The translations under genes and the position numbers were made by a program. Below are positions 1 to 6,943 of a stretch of DNA of 23,726 nucleotides, piece after piece. Source of the DNA: a virus; the IMG/VR virus record IMGVR_UViG_3300017613_000094, positions 1 through 23,726 of that record; one strand, 5' to 3'. Numbering within the stretch: position 1 is the stretch's first letter; every line of letters starts with the position of its first letter. Below the pieces are notes generated by a model. It did not search any database and had not been told where the DNA came from. It saw only the letters and a program-made list of their open reading frames with translations.

Positions 1-2
1 AC

Positions 3-386
3 ATGTTATCAGATATATTTGCCATTATTAGAAAGGTGGTACCAGATAGTGATGCAGGTGCTAAACTAGAGGCTCAGATACAAGAGTCATATGATAAGGC
101 ACTTATAGAAGGTGTTAAAGCGGACAAAGAGATTAGACTTGCAGAGATGAGTTCTAGTAATTGGTTACAATCGCGTTGGCGACCTATAGCAGCACTCATA
201 GTGTTTGGGGCGTTGTTTGTGAGGTTCCCCCTTTATCACACATTACTGCTAGCAGTTAATTGGTTTGATTTACCAATCTATTTACCAGACTTAGAAGATT
301 TACCTAGAGATTTTTACTTATTAGCTACAGCTTTTGTAAGTATTTATGCATATGGTAGGTCACAAGAGAAACGATTTAAAGGATAA
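3..386 (+). CDS. 3TM-type holin (GTA_holin_3TM-like)
   Basis: Probable holin, a small inner-membrane protein that forms lesions at the end of infection so that endolysin can reach the cell wall. The 127-residue protein has a charged amphipathic N-terminal half (residues 1-50) that includes VVPD, then the family's typical W-x4-RWRP stretch (NWLQSRWRP, 53-61). It continues directly into a hydrophobic span at about 60-86, and a second follows at about 103-117. This layout matches the 'holin of 3TMs, for gene-transfer release' family, although only two spans are clear to me. The ATG is only 3 bases from the window edge, so its ribosome binding site is not visible and an upstream start cannot be excluded. 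The N-terminal sequence does look like a natural family start. Two bases separate its stop from the kinase start. No endolysin is visible nearby. Confidence 0.75.
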   Translation: MLSDIFAIIRKVVPDSDAGAKLEAQIQESYDKALIEGVKADKEIRLAEMSSSNWLQSRWRPIAALIVFGALFVRFPLYHTLLLAVNWFDLPIYLPDLEDLPRDFYLLATAFVSIYAYGRSQEKRFKG

Positions 387-388
387 AA

Positions 389-943
389 ATGAAAAAACTA
401 TTAATTGGAATTTCAGGAAAAATGGGTACAGGTAAGAGTACCTTAGCACATATGTTAAAAGCAGCATTTGAGGAAACAGGTAAGGTCGCTATAAGCTCCC
501 TAGCCTCTCCTATATATACAGCCCAACACTTGTTGTATAATGAGTATAACCTAGAACTTAATGGTGATAAGGATAGAGATCTATTGTTAGCTATTGGTAA
601 ATGGGGAAGATCAAAGAATAAAGATTTTTGGTTAGAGCAGTTTGCTAGAACGTCTATTGAAAGTGCTTATGAGATAATTATATGTGATGATGTTAGAATG
701 AAAAATGAGGCAGACTTCTTTAAGAAGAATGGTTTACTATTCAGGATTGAAGGGGAACAGCGTGGTAGTAACGTGGATGAGTCTAAGGTAGATAACCCGA
801 CAGAGTGTGACCTAGATGACTATGAATTTGAACACATTATATCAAATAAACAAGCACCTGCTATGATGTGTCAAGAGATTGCACACATAATGTTAGGTAA
901 GGGAGCTGAGGATGGAGAGCAAGAAATCCAAAAAGTGCTCTAA
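389..943 (+). CDS. Deoxynucleoside monophosphate kinase (phage dNMP kinase)
   Basis: Predicted cytoplasmic enzyme that phosphorylates deoxynucleoside monophosphates with ATP, feeding dNTP synthesis during phage replication. The 184-residue protein opens with a beta strand and a perfect P-loop, GKMGTGKST (10-18). A DDVR motif follows a hydrophobic strand (IIICDDVR, about 96-103), as is usual where these kinases place the Walker B/substrate-side acid. It is followed by the NEA-DFF-KK-G-L-FRIE pattern common in phage dNMP kinases, and near the C-terminus by an LDDYEFEHIISN stretch also typical of them. AAAGGA at 378-383 gives good spacing to the ATG. The 3' end overlaps the endonuclease VII gene by 32 bases. 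Family assignment is firm; which dNMPs it accepts cannot be told. Confidence 0.85.
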   Translation: MKKLLIGISGKMGTGKSTLAHMLKAAFEETGKVAISSLASPIYTAQHLLYNEYNLELNGDKDRDLLLAIGKWGRSKNKDFWLEQFARTSIESAYEIIICDDVRMKNEADFFKKNGLLFRIEGEQRGSNVDESKVDNPTECDLDDYEFEHIISNKQAPAMMCQEIAHIMLGKGAEDGEQEIQKVL

Positions 944-1361
944 GTGTGAAGAAACTAAAACACTAGATAAGTTTAATAAACGATCAGCTAGTAAGGATGG
1001 TCTTAGCTCTAGATGCAAGGTATGTTTGAATACTAAAGCCATGCATGTTAGAACTAATAGACCTGATACTACCAGAGGACATAACCTAAAGAAACGCTTT
1101 AATATGAGTATTGCTGATTACAACATAATATTCTTAAAGCAGAAAGGTAGATGTGCTATATGCAATGAAGCTGAAACTAGTGTAGATACTAAAGGTAAAG
1201 TAAAGTGGTTAAGCGTAGATCATAATCATTCTACTGGTGACATCAGGGGGCTACTATGTAACTCCTGTAATACTGGTATAGGGTTGTTGGGCGATAGCCA
1301 AAGTGTACTAAAGAGTGCAATTAAATATTTGAATAAAAGAGGATCATATGGAAAAAAGTAA
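912..1361 (+). CDS. Recombination endonuclease VII-like HNH resolvase
   Basis: Predicted structure-selective endonuclease related to T4 endonuclease VII, which cleaves Holliday junctions and other branched DNA before packaging. The 149-residue protein has a first zinc-binding pair set, C9-x2-C12 and C35-x2-C38. The diagnostic endonuclease VII core comes next: C81-x2-C84, the DHNH motif (103-106), STGDIRGLLC, and C116-x2-C119-N120. The two inner CxxC pairs should bind the structural zinc, and D103/H104 with N120 correspond to the beta-beta-alpha metal active site. T7 uses an unrelated resolvase (endonuclease I), so the same task is met here by a different family. The start lies inside the kinase gene (32-base overlap), preceded by AAGGGAG, and the 3' end overlaps the exonuclease gene by 14 bases. 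Confidence 0.9.
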   Translation: MESKKSKKCSKCEETKTLDKFNKRSASKDGLSSRCKVCLNTKAMHVRTNRPDTTRGHNLKKRFNMSIADYNIIFLKQKGRCAICNEAETSVDTKGKVKWLSVDHNHSTGDIRGLLCNSCNTGIGLLGDSQSVLKSAIKYLNKRGSYGKK

Positions 1362-2220
1362 TGTATTGATAATTGATGGAGATATTCTTAACTTTACAAT
1401 AGGTAGAGTAACAGAAGATATCTCAGATTTTGATGGTCAAATATGTAAATCATTTGATGAAGAATCTATTGTTAGGTTACTAGATGAAGGTCTAGATAAC
1501 ATAGCTGAACAGTGTGGTTATGAAAGGTCTGAATTAATGTATGCAATCTCATGTGAGAAGAATTACAGGAAAGGACATTTCCCTACATATAAATCTAACC
1601 GTAAGGACGTAGTAAAACCTTTAGGGTTAAACTGGTTAAGGACTTATCTTAAAGAGAATGCTGAAAAGTATAACCTAGTATTACTGGAGAACTTAGAAGC
1701 AGATGACGTTATGGGCATCTTTGGTACAAGTGGTGACACTGGGGTATCAATTTATAGTCAAGATAAGGATCTTAAAACTATACCTGTGCGTCAATGGGAT
1801 TTCAAAAAGAAAGAGTTCTTTACTCCAACACCTTTGGAATCTATGAGATACTTGTATACTCAGGTGCTCACAGGAGACACTGTAGACGGTTACAAGGGAT
1901 GCCCACGTATCGGTAAGGTAAAGGCAGCAGCAGCACTTAAAGACTGTAAGAATGAACTTGAGATGCTAGAACAGTGTTACGTAAGGTTCCACAAGGTATA
2001 CAAAGAACATGATAAAGCTAAAGAAGAACTACTAGCTCAGATTGGGCAGGCTAGGATATTACATCAAATAGATTATTTAGCATTGGTACAATTTAATGAG
2101 ACTTATAATCCATTTAAGATAATGAATGTATGTGATGATATGCTTGTTGATTGGGCTTTTATGTATAATGAGAGTTTAATAAAGGCTAAGAAGCCAAAGA
2201 AGGTTAAAGATGGCATTTAA
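1348..2220 (+). CDS. 5'-3' exonuclease (T7 gp6-like, FEN family)
   Basis: Predicted metal-dependent 5'-3' exonuclease/flap nuclease, the T7 gene 6 counterpart. In T7 this enzyme degrades host DNA, removes RNA primers and helps process concatemers. Across 290 residues the FEN landmarks appear in order: IIDGD (8-12), with D10/D12 as first metal ligands; a Lys/Arg-rich arch segment, NYRKGHFPTYKSNRKD (72-87); LEADDV (116-121); SQDKDL (137-142); and the helix-three-turn-helix region GDTVDGYKGCPRIGK (176-190), which contains the last acidic ligands and DNA backbone contacts. The start has AAAGAGGA at 1336-1343 and overlaps the preceding gene by 14 bases. The last 11 bases overlap a small zinc-finger gene. 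Family and position both agree, so confidence is high. Confidence 0.92.
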   Translation: MEKSNVLIIDGDILNFTIGRVTEDISDFDGQICKSFDEESIVRLLDEGLDNIAEQCGYERSELMYAISCEKNYRKGHFPTYKSNRKDVVKPLGLNWLRTYLKENAEKYNLVLLENLEADDVMGIFGTSGDTGVSIYSQDKDLKTIPVRQWDFKKKEFFTPTPLESMRYLYTQVLTGDTVDGYKGCPRIGKVKAAAALKDCKNELEMLEQCYVRFHKVYKEHDKAKEELLAQIGQARILHQIDYLALVQFNETYNPFKIMNVCDDMLVDWAFMYNESLIKAKKPKKVKDGI

Positions 2221-2368
2221 GTGCAGTAAGTGTAAGAAAGAAGTTATGTTATTATGCTACTTATCTGAATATGGGCAGAGAAAATGTAAGAATAAAGATG
2301 GTAGAGACTACTGCCAAGAATGTTTTGACCTTAAATTCAAGGAAAAATTAGATGACAAAAACAAGTAA
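2210..2368 (+). CDS. Small zinc-finger protein (52 aa), function unknown
   Basis: This short reading frame encodes a 52-residue protein with two CxxC pairs (C5/C8 and C35/C38) plus lone cysteines at 16 and 26. That spacing is what a single treble-clef or zinc-ribbon module needs. Its KCSKC start and KDG-x4-C-x2-C end resemble the N-terminal module of the endonuclease VII-like protein encoded about 1 kb upstream (C9/C12 and C35/C38). It may therefore be a free-standing relative of that module. AAAGAAGG at 2196-2203 sits 6 bases before the ATG. The gene overlaps the exonuclease by 11 bases and the next gene by 17, so it sits in a chain of coupled genes, which favours a real gene. Whether it binds DNA or a protein partner is unknown. 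Confidence 0.65.
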   Translation: MAFKCSKCKKEVMLLCYLSEYGQRKCKNKDGRDYCQECFDLKFKEKLDDKNK

Positions 2369-2600
2369 AAGTGAACGTAAGTATGGGAAGGATAATGAGA
2401 AAGATCCACCGAAGAAGAGACAGAGGAGGGGTAAGGCTGAAGTGACAAAAGTACCAGAAAAGTTTAAAATATTAATTGATGGTTCAGGGTTCAGTAAAGC
2501 AATGTCCTATGAAGATTGTATTAAGGTGGTTAATAAGATGGAGTCAGCAGCTAAGAGGCTGAGACAGCCATTACCTAGTTTGATACTAGTTAAACAATAA
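2352..2600 (+). CDS. Hypothetical protein with basic N-terminus (82 aa)
   Basis: I do not recognise a family. The first 30 or so residues are very rich in Lys/Arg and probably disordered (KDPPKKRQRRGK-type sequence), which suggests nucleic-acid contact. The remaining 50 residues look folded, with a strand (FKILIDG) followed by a helix ending in a basic KRLRQPLP segment. AAGGA at 2339-2343 supports the start. The gene begins inside the zinc-finger gene (17-base overlap) and ends just before the gp6.7/7.3-position gene, a place where T7-like phages usually carry small unconserved genes (6.3-7.7). Nothing is visible on the opposite strand that would be a better call. Confidence 0.7.
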   Translation: MTKTSKSERKYGKDNEKDPPKKRQRRGKAEVTKVPEKFKILIDGSGFSKAMSYEDCIKVVNKMESAAKRLRQPLPSLILVKQ

Positions 2601-2609
2601 GGAGGAGAG

Positions 2610-3092
2610 ATGGGTGACTTGGCAAAAGGTGCAGAGAAAGCTGTACAAGATGTAGGTAAGACAATTGAAAAAGCAGGGCAAGATGTATGGGATACTGGTG
2701 GTAAAGCAATTAATGACACAGGTAAGGTAGCTACTGATGTAGGTACTTCAGCTCTTAAAGCGGTGGATGATACTGTTAGTACAGTTGATAAAGCAATAAA
2801 GGATACAAGTAGAGAAATTGGGAGATGGTCAGATGATGGTATATTCTTAGATCCACTTAGAGATCAGACTCAAGCTGCCAAGGACGCTGCAAAAGAACAG
2901 AAAGCAGCGCAAGAAGCAGGCATAGCTGCACAAGAAGCAGGTAGGATATCTCAAATAAAACAAAATGCGTCTAATAGGGGATCTAATGAAGGTTCTAGTA
3001 TTCTATTAGGTAGTAAAAGAAAAAAGAAAAAAGGTGGCTCTGTATCTTCTGGCATGGGATTGTCAAAAGGTGATACAGGTTTACAAGTATAA
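2610..3092 (+). CDS. Putative small virion/tail protein (T7 gp6.7/gp7.3 position)
   Basis: This 160-residue protein lies immediately before the portal gene. T7 genes 6.7 and 7.3 are nearby in that genome and encode small virion proteins released during infection. Residues 1-75 form a repetitive amphipathic segment with recurring K-A-x-x-D-x-G/T-K units (for example AINDTGK and AIKDTSRE), likely long helices. Residues 88-112 are Ala/Gln-rich helix. The C-terminus has SSILLGSKRKKKK, then a Gly/Ser-rich tail ending TGLQV, which recalls the Ser/Gly tail of T7 gp7.3. Sequence identity to T7 proteins is too weak to prove homology, so the role is inferred from position and composition. AAGGAGG at 2599-2605 gives a strong start. 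The stop codon directly abuts the portal ATG. Confidence 0.65.
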   Translation: MGDLAKGAEKAVQDVGKTIEKAGQDVWDTGGKAINDTGKVATDVGTSALKAVDDTVSTVDKAIKDTSREIGRWSDDGIFLDPLRDQTQAAKDAAKEQKAAQEAGIAAQEAGRISQIKQNASNRGSNEGSSILLGSKRKKKKGGSVSSGMGLSKGDTGLQV

Positions 3093-4613
3093 ATGAATAC
3101 TAAAGCAAGTAAGAGATATGATCAGCTATGTAAATCACGTAGTAATTATCTCAGAAGGGCAGAAGATGCCTCTAAATTAACTATACCTCAACTATATACA
3201 GGTAACTATGATAAAGAATCAGATGGTAATTCATATGGTAATCCTTATCAATCCCTAGGTGCCAGAGGCGTAAATAATTTAGCTAATAAGATCATTCTTA
3301 CATTATTCCCACCTGCAACTGCTTTCTTTAAAATGGGTATTGATCCATTGACTATGAAACAGATGCATAAAGGAGAAGGTGTCATTGATCAGGCATTACA
3401 AGTTCTAGAGAAGAGTATTGTGAATGAGATGGAAGTCTCACAATTAAGATCATCTCTAGTTGATATGCTAAAACAATGTATCATTGGTGGTTCAGCAATA
3501 CTACATGTACCTGTAAAGGATGATCCTAAAGTAATCAGCATGACTAATTTTGGTATTAAAAGAAGTAGAAGTAAGAAGATACTGGAGTTAATAATAAAAG
3601 AATGTCTAGTTTACTCAGAGTTGGATAAAGAAACAAAAGATCAGCTAGGTAAGTCACCTGAATTAACTGAAGAACATAAAAATGATAAGAAGCCTTTAGA
3701 TGTATACACAGTTGTTAAGAGACAAGAAGATGGTATGTATAAAGAACATCAAGAAATACTTTGTATGAAAATTGATGGCACGCAGGGTACATACAAGTCT
3801 ACTGATATGCCATACATATTTATACCTTTTGTAGATAGAGGTGAAGATTATGGTAGATCATATGTAGAGGATTTTATGGGTGATTTAAACTCTTATGAAG
3901 GTCTACGTAGATCAGTACTAGAGGCTGCAGCAGAGTCAGCTAGGATAATTTACCTAGTTAAACCTAATGCAACACTGACGGTCAAGAAGTTAACAACAGC
4001 TAGGTCTGGTGATGTACTTCAAGGTAATCCCGATGATGTAGGTGTGCTTCAAGCTGACAAGCGTTTGGACTTACAGATAGCTCAACAAGAGATGGAGATA
4101 TTAAGATTAGATCTTAGTACTATGTTTCTACTTGATAGCTCAGTAAGGCGTAATGCTGAAAGAGTTACAGCAGAAGAGATTAGAAGAGTATCACAAGAGC
4201 TAGAAGTAGCCCTTGGTGGTATATACTCTACACTAGCTAATGTATTACAGGAACCTTTGGTAATGTTATACCTAGGCAGATTGAAAGAGAAGGGCACCAT
4301 TAATGATGCACTTAAAGATTCAATTGGACTAGAAGTAACTACAGGTTCAGCAGCATTAGGTAGAGGTACGGAGTTTAATTCTATTAGCACATTCGTACAG
4401 TCCATGCAAGGAGTGCTAGGTCAAGAATTTGGTAGATATATTAAGATGCCAGAGCTAATTGCAAGAGTTGCAAACAGTTTAGATCTAAATACATCAGAGT
4501 TAATTAAAACAGAGGGAGAGTTACAGCAAGAAGCTCAAGCTCAGCAACAAGCTCAATTACAGCAAGCTGCAGTAGCACCTGCTATTAATGCAGCATCAAA
4601 ACCACAAAAATAA
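3093..4613 (+). CDS. Portal protein, head-tail connector (T7 gp8-like)
   Basis: This is the portal subunit. Twelve copies are expected to form the ring at one capsid vertex through which DNA is packaged and ejected, and to which the tail tube attaches. The 506 residues (T7 gp8 has 536) start with the typical YDQLCKSRSNYLRRAEDASKLTIPQL block. A YQSLGARGVNNLANKI-LTLFPP block follows at about 52-73, a signature of podovirus portals. A later region, about residues 325-390, holds the LDLSTMFLLDSS-RRNAERVTAEEIRR pattern, also characteristic. The C-terminus is a Gln/Ala-rich tail (about 475-500), probably the crown. No strong ribosome binding site precedes the ATG (the nearest AGG is 13 bases away). 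The start abuts the previous stop, so translation is probably coupled. Confidence 0.95.
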   Translation: MNTKASKRYDQLCKSRSNYLRRAEDASKLTIPQLYTGNYDKESDGNSYGNPYQSLGARGVNNLANKIILTLFPPATAFFKMGIDPLTMKQMHKGEGVIDQALQVLEKSIVNEMEVSQLRSSLVDMLKQCIIGGSAILHVPVKDDPKVISMTNFGIKRSRSKKILELIIKECLVYSELDKETKDQLGKSPELTEEHKNDKKPLDVYTVVKRQEDGMYKEHQEILCMKIDGTQGTYKSTDMPYIFIPFVDRGEDYGRSYVEDFMGDLNSYEGLRRSVLEAAAESARIIYLVKPNATLTVKKLTTARSGDVLQGNPDDVGVLQADKRLDLQIAQQEMEILRLDLSTMFLLDSSVRRNAERVTAEEIRRVSQELEVALGGIYSTLANVLQEPLVMLYLGRLKEKGTINDALKDSIGLEVTTGSAALGRGTEFNSISTFVQSMQGVLGQEFGRYIKMPELIARVANSLDLNTSELIKTEGELQQEAQAQQQAQLQQAAVAPAINAASKPQK

Positions 4614-4628
4614 TAAGGAAAAATAATT

Positions 4629-5324
4629 ATGAGTGACGAACAAACAAATTCAGAACAAAGTAGTGAACAAACAAATGATTCAATGGATCAATCAACTAGT
4701 GACAATCAGGAAGAAACTCAGCAAGCCTCCACAGGTCAGCAAGAAGATACTTCTCAAAGTATTGAGACTAATGGTAGTGAAGTAGGATTACAGAAAAAAA
4801 CAGAGGAGAGTGTGGACTCATCCGAAGATTTTTCTAAAGGGTTAAGTGATTTAGTAAGTAAAGCCTTAAATGGTAATCTCACTGACGAGCAAAGAGAAAT
4901 ATTAGACAAGCAAGGTCTTGGAGAACATTTCGATATGATCGTGGCAGGTCACAGAGCCAATATTGAAAGGAATGACGCAGAGATTATTGGTGTAGTAGGA
5001 GACAGGCAAGCATATGGTGAGCTTCAGGAATGGGGATCAGCAAATCTCAGTGATGAGGATTTTGACTCTTTTAACTACGCAGTAATAGAATCTGGTGACA
5101 TTCATTTAGCTAAATTAGCAGTTGAAGGTCTACAAGCTAGATATTTAAAAGCTAATGGACAAGCCCCTCAGAAAAGGATTGAGGCAGGTGGAACGGCTAA
5201 TGAAGCAAACAGACCGTACTCAAATAGAGATGAGTACATAAGAGAAACAATGTCTAATAAATATAGACAAGATCCTGAATATGCCGCACAAGTGGAGGCA
5301 AAAAGAAATATTTCAGGATTCTAA
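4629..5324 (+). CDS. Capsid assembly scaffolding protein (T7 gp9-like)
   Basis: Predicted scaffold that guides procapsid assembly and leaves before maturation. The call rests on position between portal and major capsid genes and on composition. The 231-residue protein has a strongly acidic, Gln/Ser/Thr-rich disordered N-terminal half (about 1-75), a central helical region (about 78-170), and a C-terminal end with basic and aromatic residues (RPYSNRDEYIRE, SNKYRQDPEYAAQ) as in other T7-like scaffolds, whose C-terminus contacts the capsid protein. The length is somewhat below the roughly 300 residues of T7 gp9. AAGGA lies 9 bases before the ATG. The gap to the capsid gene is 14 bases and carries that gene's strong ribosome binding site. 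Confidence 0.88.
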   Translation: MSDEQTNSEQSSEQTNDSMDQSTSDNQEETQQASTGQQEDTSQSIETNGSEVGLQKKTEESVDSSEDFSKGLSDLVSKALNGNLTDEQREILDKQGLGEHFDMIVAGHRANIERNDAEIIGVVGDRQAYGELQEWGSANLSDEDFDSFNYAVIESGDIHLAKLAVEGLQARYLKANGQAPQKRIEAGGTANEANRPYSNRDEYIRETMSNKYRQDPEYAAQVEAKRNISGF

Positions 5325-5338
5325 CTAGGAGGTAATTT

Positions 5339-6286
5339 ATGGCTTATAATTCAGGTGGTGAAAACAACGGTTCAGGAACGGCACGGGAACTATACCAACA
5401 AAAGGCAGCTACAGATGTACTTAGATATTTCAAAGTTACAAATGTTGCAAAAGAACTAATTACAAATGAAAGTATTTCTGATGGTAAATCAAAAGCTTTC
5501 CCAATTGTAGGTAACGCTACAGCATCTAGCAGAGATGAGAAAACTCTTGCAGAACTTTCTTTAGACTCTGTTAAAGCAACAGAGAGACTAATTGTTATTG
5601 AAGATATGACAGTAGCTCACTCTTGGATCTCAGATCTAGATCAAGCTATGGCTCACTATAACTCTAAGTCAGCACATATTGAGTCTATCGGGCGTGCATT
5701 AGCTAAGAAAGTTGATGAAGATATTATTGCTAAGGTTATTGAAGCAGGTCTTATTAATGATGGTACAGCAGCATCAGGTGCAGGTCTTAAAGACTTTGAT
5801 GATGATGTGTTCTCATCTGTTGCCCTAACATCAAATGCAGGTATCCCTACAATGACAGGGGCACAGGTTCAAGCTCAAATGGCAGACGCTATGACAGAAT
5901 TTAGAGATAAAGACTGTGTTGGTGATCCAGTATTTTTAGTTAGACCACAACCTTACTTTGCATTACTTAACAACCCTGCTCAGACAGGACTTACTTGGGT
6001 AAGTGATGAGTTTGCTCAAAGTGGTAAAGTACCTATGGTGCTTGGTGCAAGAGTTGTCTACTCGCCACACTTCCCTGCTATTGATGATTCAACATCAGGT
6101 GTACCTAATGCAGTAGGTGTTTTATTTGCTAAAGAATGTGTAGGTAGTCTAGAGCTATTATCAGTTAATATTAAAACTGATTATATTCCTCAAAGACTTG
6201 CAGATTTAATGGTTGGTAAAATGGCAATTGCTTACGGAATCTTAAATCACGGTTCAGCGATTACTTTTGGATATGTAAATCCATAA
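5339..6286 (+). CDS. Major capsid protein (T7 gp10-like, HK97 fold)
   Basis: This is the main shell protein of the icosahedral head. It is 315 residues long, close to T7 gp10A (345). The N-terminal arm (about 1-50) with ELYQQKAATDVLRYF leads into sequence typical of the family: a strand-rich ISDGKSKAFPIVGNATA stretch, then IVIEDMTVAHSWISDLDQAMAHYNSKSAHIESIGRALAKKVDEDI, the spine-helix area. The C-terminal half contains the RPQPYFALLNN and GKMAIAYGILNHGSAITF blocks. The start is marked by a perfect AGGAGG (5327-5332) with 6-base spacing, fitting high expression. Two stop codons in tandem follow, then a strong terminator. I see no sequence after the stop that could encode a frameshifted longer form like T7 gp10B. 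Confidence 0.95.
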   Translation: MAYNSGGENNGSGTARELYQQKAATDVLRYFKVTNVAKELITNESISDGKSKAFPIVGNATASSRDEKTLAELSLDSVKATERLIVIEDMTVAHSWISDLDQAMAHYNSKSAHIESIGRALAKKVDEDIIAKVIEAGLINDGTAASGAGLKDFDDDVFSSVALTSNAGIPTMTGAQVQAQMADAMTEFRDKDCVGDPVFLVRPQPYFALLNNPAQTGLTWVSDEFAQSGKVPMVLGARVVYSPHFPAIDDSTSGVPNAVGVLFAKECVGSLELLSVNIKTDYIPQRLADLMVGKMAIAYGILNHGSAITFGYVNP

Positions 6287-6291
6287 TAAAT

Positions 6292-6339
6292 AACTCCTCG
6301 GAGTTTTTAGGGGGAGGCTTAATTGCTTCCCCTTTTTTT
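6292..6339 (+). terminator. Tandem-hairpin intrinsic terminator after capsid gene
   Basis: Two hairpins follow the capsid stop. The first pairs AACTC (6292-6296) with GAGTT (6301-6305) around a CTCG loop and is followed by a short T run. The second is strong: GGGGAGGC (6311-6318) pairs with GCTTCCCC (6325-6332), 8 bp with one G-U, around the loop TTAATT, followed by seven T residues (6333-6339). It sits exactly where T7 has its T-phi terminator, between the capsid gene and gp11, and would reduce transcription into the tail genes. Confidence 0.92.
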
Positions 6340-6364
6340 GAAACTACAATATAAGGAGGATTAA

Positions 6365-6934
6365 ATGGCATTATTATCAGAATTAGAGGCAATCAATCAG
6401 ATACTAAGTGTAACTGGTGATGCACCTGTTTCCAATGTAAATAGCACATATGAGCAAGCAGTAGTAGCTCGAAGAATACTACTAGAGATTTCAAGACAGA
6501 AACAAGCCAAAGGTTATTGGTTCAATGAAGTTGATGAACAGCTATTACTTAAAGACAGTAATGGTCACATAAACCTACCTGCTGATACAATACGTGTAGA
6601 TGTACCAAGAGATGTTGGTAAATACGTACAGAGAGGTTTAAAGATTTTTAATAAAGTAGATAGTACATATGTATTTACAGATGACCTATATGTTAATATG
6701 GTGTCAGATTTAGTATGGAGCCTGTTACCACAGACATTTAGACAGTATGTAGTAGCGGTAGCTAGCCTTAGATACAATGCAGAATATTTTGGATCGCCAG
6801 ACTTAGAGCAAAGAATACAGTCAGATGTGTTTGAGAAGAAACTGGCACTTGATGCAGAGGATATAGATAATAGAGATTTAAATATGCTAAGCTCCACAAG
6901 AGCAAGTAATATAGCATTTAAAAATAGAAACTAG
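6365..6934 (+). CDS. Tail tubular protein A / adaptor (T7 gp11-like)
   Basis: Predicted gatekeeper/adaptor that forms a ring below the portal and connects it to the nozzle. The 189-residue protein (T7 gp11 has 196) shows the conserved family pattern. It opens with LSELEAINQILSVTGDAPV, then an ARRILLEISRQKQAKGYWFN segment, a strand region with INLPADTIRVDV, and LYVNMVSDLVWSLLPQTFRQYVVAVASLRYNAEYFGS, the helical bundle that docks on the portal. AAGGAGGA lies just upstream at the end of the terminator spacer, so translation does not depend on the capsid gene. Nine bases separate it from the nozzle gene, and that gap overlaps the next ribosome binding site. Confidence 0.92.
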   Translation: MALLSELEAINQILSVTGDAPVSNVNSTYEQAVVARRILLEISRQKQAKGYWFNEVDEQLLLKDSNGHINLPADTIRVDVPRDVGKYVQRGLKIFNKVDSTYVFTDDLYVNMVSDLVWSLLPQTFRQYVVAVASLRYNAEYFGSPDLEQRIQSDVFEKKLALDAEDIDNRDLNMLSSTRASNIAFKNRN

Positions 6935-6943
6935 GAGGTAACA

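Noticed and set aside
6270-6310. Frameshift extension of the capsid protein as in T7 gp10B
   Set aside because: No slippery heptamer is evident near the end, the capsid gene ends in tandem stops, and the terminator follows at once with no room for an extended frame.
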